A stretch of 26,239 nucleotides of DNA from Xylophilus ampelinus. GTDB lineage: Bacteria > Pseudomonadota > Gammaproteobacteria > Burkholderiales > Burkholderiaceae_C. A program made the position numbers and the translations under genes. Every line of letters begins with the position of its first letter. Position 1 is the first letter of the stretch. The notes under the pieces were generated by a model. It worked only from the letters and a program-made list of their open reading frames with translations, was not told the origin of the DNA and made no database searches. Shown here one piece after another: positions 1-6,006 of the stretch. The DNA is taken from positions 1 through 26,239 of the forward strand of contig NZ_CABFMN010000132.1 in NCBI RefSeq assembly GCF_901875635.1, given 5' to 3'.

Positions 1-470
1 AGCGCGTCCAGCGCGGCCTGCTGCTCGGCGGTGGGGGGCGGCGGCGCATCGGCCCCGTCGGCCGGCGCCGGGCCGGACGTCCCGCGCGCCTGGCGCTTGA
101 GCCGCCGCGCCAGCTGGTCGACGTTGAGCCCGCGCAGCTGCGGCGGCAGGGCGGCCAGCGCCACCTCGCCCAGCGAACGCTGGTAGTAGCGTGCCGCGAA
201 GGCCACCAGGTCGCGCCAGGCCTCGGGCAGCGGCGCCAGCGCGTCCAGCGCGGCCGCGACCAGCTTGAGGACCACGCCGTCCTCGTCGGCGCCCGCGACG
301 GCCGGCGCGCACGCCCAGGCCACGCCCAGCACCTCGCGCCGGCCCAGCGGCACCCGCACCAGCGTGCCGGGGGCAAGCGCCACGGGCGAGACGTAGCTGA
401 GCACGTCGCCCACCTGGCTGTGGGCCGGCGTCTGAACTGCCACATCAATACGAAAGGCCTCAGTGCTCAT
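1..470 (-). CDS. priA: Primosomal protein N' (PriA helicase), N-terminal part
   Basis: The minus-strand reading frame starts with ATG at 470 and stays open to the left edge (156 complete codons), so only the N-terminal part is present. The start MSTEAFRIDVAVQTP, followed by a stretch ending in VRVPLGRREVLGVAW, and then ARYYQRSLGEVALAALP, is characteristic of the PriA N-terminal 3'-DNA-end binding domain. The helicase motifs and zinc-binding cysteines would lie outside the window. PriA is a 3'-5' superfamily 2 helicase that recognises abandoned replication forks and reloads the replisome. No strong Shine-Dalgarno precedes the ATG, but no better start is seen in frame. hemE lies upstream in the same orientation, an order common in Burkholderiales, but the 375-bp gap with its own regulatory-looking sites suggests priA has its own promoter. 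Confidence 0.9.
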   Translation of the reverse strand, partial: MSTEAFRIDVAVQTPAHSQVGDVLSYVSPVALAPGTLVRVPLGRREVLGVAWACAPAVAGADEDGVVLKLVAAALDALAPLPEAWRDLVAFAARYYQRSLGEVALAALPPQLRGLNVDQLARRLKRQARGTSGPAPADGADAPPPPTAEQQAALDA

Positions 471-564
471 GCAGGCGACGGTTGCGATTCATTCTTGAAG
501 TGCCCTGGAGCAAGAAGGCCTAAGTCGTTGATTTCACAGTGCTTTGGGAGCCATCCAGAGATAC

Positions 565-573
565 TGTGGATAA
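565..573 (-). promoter_or_regulatory. DnaA box TTATCCACA
   Basis: The plus strand reads TGTGGATAA, so the minus strand is TTATCCACA, the high-affinity DnaA box. It lies 95 bp upstream of the priA start codon in the same orientation. A degenerate second element (TGTTGATAT on the plus strand, 577-585) follows with a 12-bp period. A single 9-mer could occur by chance, but a second consensus match lies 180 bp away in the same gap. Confidence 0.6.
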
Positions 574-611
574 CTTTGTTGATATCGCCCTTCGAAGCGC
601 GCGGAAGGCCC

Positions 612-637
612 GCAAATCAAGGCTTCCACTGATTTGC
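612..637. repeat. Perfect 8-bp inverted repeat (GCAAATCA / TGATTTGC)
   Basis: GCAAATCA (612-619) and TGATTTGC (630-637) are exact reverse complements separated by 10 bases, about two helical turns centre to centre. It could be an operator for a dimeric regulator or a stem-loop in the priA leader. There is no adjacent T-run, so a terminator is unlikely. Confidence 0.5.
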
Positions 638-751
638 CCGCAAAAATGGCAAAACTCAAAAGCCTTTGAAATCAACTACTTGCAGTCGCTATCGCTTTCG
701 TAGCAACAAAGCTTGGACTTCAGATCTTTTTCCGCACCGCAGCACGCGTTT

Positions 752-760
752 TGTGCATAA
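752..760 (-). promoter_or_regulatory. DnaA box TTATGCACA
   Basis: The plus strand reads TGTGCATAA, giving TTATGCACA on the minus strand, an exact match to the consensus TTWTNCACA. It has the same orientation as the box at 565-573 and lies 21 bp beyond the GATCTTTTT stretch (723-731), a spacing reminiscent of an unwinding element beside DnaA boxes. Confidence 0.55.
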
Positions 761-845
761 GTCAAGCCGGGCCTGCCTGCCGCTCTTGACAAATACGCTT
801 GCAGGCCAATCGGTCTTACAAACCGTCACGCAGGTGAGCGGGCAC

Positions 846-1958
846 TCAGGCGGCGAGCCGCTGCGCGCGGGAGTGACGGTGGACGGCATCGACCAGCACC
901 GCCACATGCTCGGGCGGCGTGAACTGGCTGATGCCGTGGCCGAGGTTGAAGATGTGCGTCGCGCCGCGCGTGGCCGGGTCGCTGTGCGGACGGCCGAAGC
1001 TGTCGAGCACCTTCGCCACCTCCGCCTCGATGCGCGCCGGCGGCGCGAACAGCACGTTGGGGTCGATGTTGCCCTGCAGCGCCTTGCCGGCCGGGCCTTC
1101 GCCCACCCGCGCGCGCGCCGCGCCGAGGTTGGCCGTCCAGTCCAGGCCCAGCACCTCGCACTCGAGCGTGCGCATGGCGTCCAGCCAGAGCGCGCCGCCC
1201 TTGGTGAAGACGATGCGCGGCACCGGCTGGTCGTCGGCCCCGTCCCGCTTGAGCTGGCGCAGCACGCGGGCGGTGTAGGCCAGGCTGAATTCCTGGAAGG
1301 CGCCGTCGGCCAGCACGCCGCCCCAGCTGTCGAAGATCATCACGGCCTGCGCGCCGGCGTCGATCTGTGCGTTGAGGTACGCCGCCACCGCGTCGGCGTT
1401 GACGGCCAGCAGCCGGTGCATCAGGTCGGGCCGGCCGTAGAGCATCGATTTGACGAGGCGGTAGTCGCTCGACCCCGCGCCCTCCACCATGTAGCAGGCC
1501 AGCGTCCAGGGGCTGCCCGAGAAGCCGATCAGCGGCACGCGGCCGTCGAGCGCACGGCGGATCGAGGCCACGGCATCGAACACGTAGCGCAGCCGGTCCA
1601 TGTCGGGCACCTCGAGCGCGCCGACCGCCGCCTCGTCGCGCACCGGGCGGGCGAAACGCGGGCCCTCGCCGGCTTCGAAGGACAGGCCCAGGCCCATCGC
1701 GTCGGGCACGGTGAGGATGTCGGAAAACAGGATCGCCGCGTCGAGCGGGTAGCGCGCCAGCGGCTGCAGCGTGACCTCGGTCGCGTAGTCCACGTTCGTC
1801 GCCAGGCCCATGAAGCTGCCCGCCTTCGCGCGCGTGGCCACGTATTCCGGGAGGTAGCGCCCGGCCTGGCGCATCAGCCAGACGGGGGTGTGGTCGGTGG
1901 CTTCGCGCCAGCACGCGCGCAGGAAGGTGTCGTTCTTCACGGTGGGAGCAAAAGGCAT
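846..1958 (-). CDS. hemE: Uroporphyrinogen decarboxylase
   Basis: Complete 370-residue protein, the usual family length. HemE decarboxylates the four acetate side chains of uroporphyrinogen III to give coproporphyrinogen III in cytoplasmic haem synthesis. Family signatures are present in order: [15 protein letters not shown] near residue 25, [14 protein letters not shown] (the FSD aspartate, residue 80, corresponds to the catalytic Asp of the human enzyme), the GFSGSPWTL loop, FDSWGG, GNIDP, and HIFNLGHGI near the C-terminus. The start [10 protein letters not shown] fits the family. The gene is divergent from the lipoprotein gene at 2025, sharing a 66-bp promoter gap, and precedes priA on the same strand. 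No clear intrinsic terminator is visible after the stop. Confidence 0.97.
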   Translation of the reverse strand: MPFAPTVKNDTFLRACWREATDHTPVWLMRQAGRYLPEYVATRAKAGSFMGLATNVDYATEVTLQPLARYPLDAAILFSDILTVPDAMGLGLSFEAGEGPRFARPVRDEAAVGALEVPDMDRLRYVFDAVASIRRALDGRVPLIGFSGSPWTLACYMVEGAGSSDYRLVKSMLYGRPDLMHRLLAVNADAVAAYLNAQIDAGAQAVMIFDSWGGVLADGAFQEFSLAYTARVLRQLKRDGADDQPVPRIVFTKGGALWLDAMRTLECEVLGLDWTANLGAARARVGEGPAGKALQGNIDPNVLFAPPARIEAEVAKVLDSFGRPHSDPATRGATHIFNLGHGISQFTPPEHVAVLVDAVHRHSRAQRLAA

Positions 1959-2024
1959 CTCGCGATTGTCGTCGCTGTAGCGGCAATGTCTGCTTACACT
2001 TCGATGGCTAAGAGGAGGCGGGCG

Positions 2025-3377
2025 ATGAAGGGATGGGGATGGCTGATCGTTGTGGTGGGCGCCCTGCTTCAGGGTTGCGGCGGGGGCGGCGATTCATCGA
2101 ACGGCATAGAGGCGGTCGGGACTGGAAAGGCGGCGATTTCGGGGCAAGGCGGCGACGCGGCTGGCGCTGCTGTGGCGGTGAAGAGCGACGCCGTCAGTGA
2201 AGAGATGACCTTCGAAAAAGACGTGGTCATTGAGCAGGTCCAGACCAAGCCGCTGCAGAAGCAGTTTCGGACTGTGAATCTATTGCTCAACGACATCAAG
2301 GCGACGGGGGTAGACGTTGAATTGTTCCAGGGCAACATGATGCCCTCTCTCAATGTCGTGGCTTCGCTCGGTGGAGACTTCGGCCTGCTCCAGGCAGACC
2401 CGTTCGGGTTGAAGGCAATCGTCGAAGCACCCGCAGAGTTTTATAGTGGACTGCCTGCCGTCGGATGGACAACCGCGCCGCCCAATCCCCGGATGTCTGT
2501 GCTCATGTCGAACTCCGTCGTTGTGCGAGCGGCGCCGGGTGTTTACAGCGGGCACTTGCGCCTGTCGGTCTGTTTGCCAAGTGGCTGTGCCATCGGCGCG
2601 CCGTACCCAATCCCTTATCGAATCAAGGTGCTGCGGGGCACGCAGGTGAGCCAGGACGCAGTTGTCTTGCGATCCCGATTCGGCGAGCCTCCGTCGCCGG
2701 TCGAAGTGGTTGTCACGCCGCCTGAGGGTTGGCCGGCGGCCTACATGCTCAGTGCCAGTGTGTCCGGACCATGGAACGGCGTATCCGCGACCATTCAAGA
2801 CATAGGCAACGGAACCGCGAAGGTTCGAATCGCCGCGCAGGCGGACACCCCCGTGGGGACCACCGCCGTGTCCGTGAACGTTCCGGTCGGGGCAAGAAGT
2901 GTGAGCGACTACGCCGCCCCTGGCGCATCCATCCAGGTGCAGCGAATCGTCGAACCGAACACGGACTTGCTCTACTTGGCAACGCCGCCCGAACCGGTTC
3001 GAACTTTGATGGTGCCTGCGCAGACGAGGCCTGAACAATTCCGAGACACTTCCTTTGTGGTGCAGGCAGGACTGAGCAACGAACGACTCACCTTCCTGGG
3101 TGTTGAGTTCTTCCCATCCGCAGCCCTGCAGACAGCCCTCCCACAAGAGGCCCGAGCCGATCTGATACGAGTGCCGCAGGACGCTCCACAGACACCGATT
3201 CACCCCTACTACTTGCAGCAGCGTGCCCAATGGAGCAGTTGCGGATACGACGCGCAGCGCGCGCTTCATTGCTTGCCCGTTGGGCGCTACCCGTTTCAAT
3301 TGAGGTACATGCATCAATCAGCCACAGGGTTGCAGACCCCATTCCAGCTCTACGGCGAACTCGTGGTGTCTCCTTGA
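2025..3377 (+). CDS. Putative lipoprotein with BACON-like/Ig-like domains, function unknown
   Basis: 450 residues. The start is set by a strong AGGAGG at 2013-2018 just ahead of ATG 2025; the frame is open much further upstream, but that part is antisense to hemE. Residues 1-18 form a lipoprotein signal with lipobox LLQGC, Cys18 being the lipidated residue, followed by a Gly/Ser linker. The middle has a beta-rich stretch with [17 protein letters not shown] and [10 protein letters not shown], the style of bacterial Ig/BACON-like domains of betaproteobacterial surface lipoproteins. The C-terminus has a cysteine pair in [19 protein letters not shown]. The gene is visibly less GC-rich and less codon-biased than its neighbours, suggesting acquired or fast-evolving DNA. 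A degenerate copy of its 3' end lies at 3476-3600. I cannot assign a function. Confidence 0.75.
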   Translation: MKGWGWLIVVVGALLQGCGGGGDSSNGIEAVGTGKAAISGQGGDAAGAAVAVKSDAVSEEMTFEKDVVIEQVQTKPLQKQFRTVNLLLNDIKATGVDVELFQGNMMPSLNVVASLGGDFGLLQADPFGLKAIVEAPAEFYSGLPAVGWTTAPPNPRMSVLMSNSVVVRAAPGVYSGHLRLSVCLPSGCAIGAPYPIPYRIKVLRGTQVSQDAVVLRSRFGEPPSPVEVVVTPPEGWPAAYMLSASVSGPWNGVSATIQDIGNGTAKVRIAAQADTPVGTTAVSVNVPVGARSVSDYAAPGASIQVQRIVEPNTDLLYLATPPEPVRTLMVPAQTRPEQFRDTSFVVQAGLSNERLTFLGVEFFPSAALQTALPQEARADLIRVPQDAPQTPIHPYYLQQRAQWSSCGYDAQRALHCLPVGRYPFQLRYMHQSATGLQTPFQLYGELVVSP

Positions 3378-3401
3378 TCGGCCTGCGCTTAGCCATCCGC
3401 T

Positions 3402-3475
3402 TCAACTCTTGTACTGACTTGAGCACCCGTGCGCCCGCGTGCTCGCGGCCGAGATCGGCTCGGCGCAGGAGGCCT
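3402..3475 (-). pseudogene. Remnant of a redoxin gene 3' end
   Basis: The minus-strand translation ending at the stop in 3402-3404 reads EPISAASTRAHGCSSQYKS, nearly matching the C-terminus of the intact redoxin at 5112 (KPISAASTRAYGCSIKYKT). The DNA is also clearly related (3406 onward against 5113 onward, about 70 aligned bases, roughly four in five identical by eye). Similarity stops at about 3475, where the match to the lipoprotein gene starts. No upstream part of a redoxin gene is recognisable, so this is a decayed fragment, not a gene. It shows that a second redoxin copy once existed here. Confidence 0.75.
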
Positions 3476-3600
3476 GACGCGCAGCGTACGCCTCACTGCT
3501 TGCCGGCAGGCCGCTATCCCTTTCAACTGCACTGCATCCACCGATCGACTTCCCGCGTGCCAGCTCCAAGAAGAGCCCTTCATCACGCCCCAGGCGGATA
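3476..3600 (+). pseudogene. Remnant of a second lipoprotein gene 3' end
   Basis: From 3476 the plus strand again reads GACGCGCAGCG and continues parallel to 3249 onward. The translated fragment DAQRTPHCLPAGRYPFQLH matches [19 protein letters not shown] in the intact lipoprotein at 2025. After about 70 bases the similarity appears to continue in a shifted frame (QLQEEPFITP against [10 protein letters not shown]), consistent with an indel. There is no start, signal peptide or upstream domain. This is a decayed paralogue tail joined directly to the redoxin remnant on its left. Confidence 0.7.
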
Positions 3601-3697
3601 AGCCTCTGAAGTCGATCCGGTCCTCCATCTTGATCGGGGCCCGTGCCGCCACCGGCATCGGCGCGTGGGCCCGCGCCGCACGCCGCGCGCGCTGGTC

Positions 3698-5005
3698 TCA
3701 GACAGCCGGCACGCGCACGGCCTCGGGCGCGGCCACTTGCCGCTGCCGCCGGTACAGCATCAGTGTCGCGATGAGCCCGAACACCGCCGCCAGGGTCATC
3801 CACAGGCCGGGGGCGGCCTTGTCGCCCGTCATCTCGATGAGTCCGGTGGCGACCGCGGGCGTGAAGCCGCCGAACAGGGCCGTTGCCAGGCTGTAGGCCA
3901 GCGAGAAGCCGGCGGTGCGCACGCTCACGGGCATCACCTCGGTCAGTGCGACGACCATCGCGCCGTTGTAGCTGGCATAGAGGAAGGACAGCCACAGTTC
4001 CACCTCGAGCATGTGCGCGAAGCTCGGCGCCGCCACCAGCCACTTCATGGCCGGGTAGGCCGTGAAGATCGTCAGCACCGTGAACACGACGAGCAGCGGC
4101 TTGCGCCCGACGCGGTCCGACAGGGACCCCATGATCGGCAGCCAGATGAAGTTGGAGATGGCCACGCACAGGGTGACGATCAGTGCGTCCGTTGTGCTCA
4201 GGTGCAGCACCGCCTTGCCGAAGGTGGGCGTGTAGACCGTGATCAGGTAGAAGGACACGGTGGTCATCGACACCAGCAGCATGCCGGCGATGACCAGGCC
4301 CCAGTTGCTCAGCATCGACTGAAAGATCTCGCGCGCATCCGGCCGGTGCTTGCGCGCCATGAATTCTTCGGTCTCCTGCAGCGAGCGGCGGATCACGAAC
4401 AGCACCGGCACGATCAGGCAGCCCACGAAGAAAGGCACCCGCCAGTAGAAGTCGCCGATCTCCTGCGGTGTGAAACTCACGTTGAGCCAGTAGCCGAGCG
4501 CCGCGGCGGCGATGATCGCCACCTGCTGGCTTGCGGACTGCCAGCTCACATAGAAGCCCTTGCGCCCCGGCGTCGCCATTTCGGACAGGTAGACCGACAC
4601 CCCGCCGAGTTCGACGCCGGCCGAGAAGCCCTGCAGCAGCCGCCCGACGAGCACCAGGAAGGGCGCCAGCGCACCGATGGTCGCGTACGAGGGTACGCAG
4701 GCGATCAGCAGCGTGCCCGCGGCCATCAGCGCCAGCGTGGCGATCAATCCCTTGCGACGGCCGACGCGGTCGACGTACGCCCCCAGGAAGATGGCCCCCA
4801 GCGGGCGCATCAGGAAGCCGGCGCCGAAGGTCATGAAGGTCAGCATGAGCGAGGCGAACTCGTTGCCGGCCGGGAAGAAGGCCTTGGAAATCTGCGTGGC
4901 GTAGAAGCCGAACAGAAAGAAATCGAACATCTCCATGAAGTTGCCCCCCGTGACGCGCAGCACGGTGGCGAACTTCGAAGATGAATGGTTGGCGGGGGCG
5001 TGCAT
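3698..5005 (-). CDS. citA: Citrate/tricarballylate-type proton symporter (MFS, MHS family)
   Basis: 435 residues with about 12 predicted membrane segments. The sequence strongly resembles enterobacterial CitA/TcuC: the start has [20 protein letters not shown], followed by [19 protein letters not shown] and [20 protein letters not shown]. The MFS loop signature appears twice ([11 protein letters not shown] after TM2 and [10 protein letters not shown] in the second half). [20 protein letters not shown] forms the start of the central cytoplasmic loop. It should import citrate or a similar tricarboxylate with protons; the exact substrate is inferred. The start has a good GAGGAG upstream. No tcuAB or citrate-utilisation genes are adjacent. 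The redoxin lies upstream on the same strand but is separated by a hairpin, so it is probably transcribed independently. Confidence 0.9.
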   Translation of the reverse strand: MHAPANHSSSKFATVLRVTGGNFMEMFDFFLFGFYATQISKAFFPAGNEFASLMLTFMTFGAGFLMRPLGAIFLGAYVDRVGRRKGLIATLALMAAGTLLIACVPSYATIGALAPFLVLVGRLLQGFSAGVELGGVSVYLSEMATPGRKGFYVSWQSASQQVAIIAAAALGYWLNVSFTPQEIGDFYWRVPFFVGCLIVPVLFVIRRSLQETEEFMARKHRPDAREIFQSMLSNWGLVIAGMLLVSMTTVSFYLITVYTPTFGKAVLHLSTTDALIVTLCVAISNFIWLPIMGSLSDRVGRKPLLVVFTVLTIFTAYPAMKWLVAAPSFAHMLEVELWLSFLYASYNGAMVVALTEVMPVSVRTAGFSLAYSLATALFGGFTPAVATGLIEMTGDKAAPGLWMTLAAVFGLIATLMLYRRQRQVAAPEAVRVPAV

Positions 5006-5067
5006 CGACCTGTCTCCTCATCCGGTTCACACAAGAGTGGCGGATGGTAGGGACGGGACCTGCCCCC

Positions 5068-5089
5068 GACCTGACCGAGAAGTCAGGTC
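5068..5089 (-). terminator. Hairpin between redoxin and citrate symporter genes
   Basis: GACCTGAC (5068-5075) and GTCAGGTC (5082-5089) form a perfect 8-bp stem with a 6-base loop, 22 bases past the redoxin stop and about 60 bases ahead of the symporter start. No U-run follows on the minus strand, so it may be a weak terminator, an mRNA-stabilising stem or an operator dyad. Confidence 0.45.
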
Positions 5090-5111
5090 CTTCGATGCGA
5101 AGGGTCTTGCG

Positions 5112-5825
5112 TCAGGTCTTGTACTTGATCGAGCACCCGTAGGCCCGCGTGCTCGCCGCCGAGATCGGCTTGCCGCCGAAGGCCTCGCCCAGCGCCTGGT
5201 TCACGTAGTTGGTCGCCTGCTTGATGTCGTCGGGCCGCGCGGAGGCGATGCTGTCGATACCGCCGGCATACACCAGCATGCCCTTGGGATCGATGATGAA
5301 GATGTGCGGCGTGGTGCGTGCGCCGTAGGCCTGGCCGATGACGCCGTCCTCGTCCATCAGCACGGCCGTGGCGGCGGCCGAATGGTCCTTCATCCAGGCC
5401 GAAAGCTTGTCGGGCGCCAGGTAGTCGCTCGCGGCACGCTCGGTCGAATTCACCGCCAGCCAGACCACGCCCCTGGCGGTGGCGGCCTTCTGGGTCGCGG
5501 GCAGGTTGCCGCTGCCGTAGTGCTTGCGCACGAAGGGGCAGCCAGGATTGGTCCACTCGAGCACCACGTACTTGCCGGCGAAGTCGGACAGCTTGTGGCG
5601 TGCGCCGCCGGTGTCGACGGCGACGAAGTCGGGCGCGGGCTGGCCGACCGACGGGGCCGCATGGGTGGGCGCGCTCATCAGCAGGCTGGCCCCCAGCGCC
5701 ATGGCGGTGGCCATGACGGCGCGGCGCGAGGCGCGGGACAGTGCGGCGCGCGCGGCCCGCACGTTGTTCTGGGCGGCGCGCAGCGATCGCGCACCGGCGT
5801 TGGACGACGACGTTTCGGTCGACAT
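5112..5825 (-). CDS. Exported redoxin (thioredoxin-fold, AhpC/TSA-TlpA-like)
   Basis: 237 residues from the ATG at 5825, chosen because AGGAG lies just upstream; the frame extends further without coding character. Residues 30-57 resemble an export signal with twin arginines (SRRAVMATAMALGASLL) and an AxA-type end (THAA), so periplasmic location is likely, possibly by Tat. The mature part is a redoxin: VGQPAPDFVAVD, then WTNPGCPFVRKHYG with a single active cysteine (C96) rather than CxxC, a cis-proline site TTPH at 171-174, and a C-terminal YGCSIKY carrying a second cysteine (C231). It may act as a peroxiredoxin-like or disulfide-exchange protein, and the neighbouring DsbD-type protein is an obvious electron donor. 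A remnant of a second copy lies at 3402-3475. Confidence 0.85.
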   Translation of the reverse strand: MSTETSSSNAGARSLRAAQNNVRAARAALSRASRRAVMATAMALGASLLMSAPTHAAPSVGQPAPDFVAVDTGGARHKLSDFAGKYVVLEWTNPGCPFVRKHYGSGNLPATQKAATARGVVWLAVNSTERAASDYLAPDKLSAWMKDHSAAATAVLMDEDGVIGQAYGARTTPHIFIIDPKGMLVYAGGIDSIASARPDDIKQATNYVNQALGEAFGGKPISAASTRAYGCSIKYKT

Positions 5826-5979
5826 GTTGGCTGGAGCTCCTGTGGCTGGAGGAGCGCGTCCGGCACCGGCCGGGAGGGCGGGGCGCTGGGCGTCGGCTCC
5901 GTTGAAATGCGAGCAACGGCCACAGCTTAGAACGCTTTGTTGAAGCCCATGCGACAACCCGTATCCGACGGGGGTCTTC

Positions 5980-6001
5980 GCGGGCGCGAGCCCGCGCCCG
6001 C
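5980..6001 (-). terminator. GC-rich hairpin after dsbD
   Basis: GCGGGCGC (5980-5987) and GCGCCCGC (5994-6001) form a perfect 8-bp stem with a 6-base loop, starting just after the dsbD stop (6007-6009 on the minus strand). There is no U-run behind it (GAAGACC), so termination strength is uncertain. It separates dsbD from the redoxin, which then has about 155 bp of leader. Confidence 0.5.
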
Positions 6002-6006
6002 GGCGC

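Larger units (their letters stand above)
471..845. other. Gene-free low-GC gap between hemE and priA with DnaA-box-like sites
   Basis: No convincing gene is seen in these 375 bases; short frames lack coding character. The segment is visibly less GC-rich than its surroundings. It holds two matches to the strict DnaA box TTATNCACA (565-573 and 752-760, both on the minus strand), a weaker box-like element at 577-585, a GATCTTTTT stretch at 723-731 resembling the E. coli oriC 13-mer, and a perfect 8-bp dyad at 612-637. The priA promoter should lie here. Whether this is an origin-like, DnaA-titrating or merely DnaA-regulated segment cannot be told from the sequence. Confidence 0.6.

Noticed and set aside
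786..820. TTGACA at 786-791 as a plus-strand promoter
   Set aside because: No acceptable -10 box follows at the right distance, and no plus-strand gene starts nearby.
666..2024. Long plus-strand open frame leading into the lipoprotein gene
   Set aside because: It is antisense to hemE and rich in Arg/Ala/Val/His as expected of a shadow frame; the ribosome-binding site and lipoprotein signal place the real start at 2025.
3665..4984. 439-codon plus-strand frame
   Set aside because: It is the antisense shadow of the citrate symporter gene, with low-complexity His/Arg/Gln composition and no family motifs.
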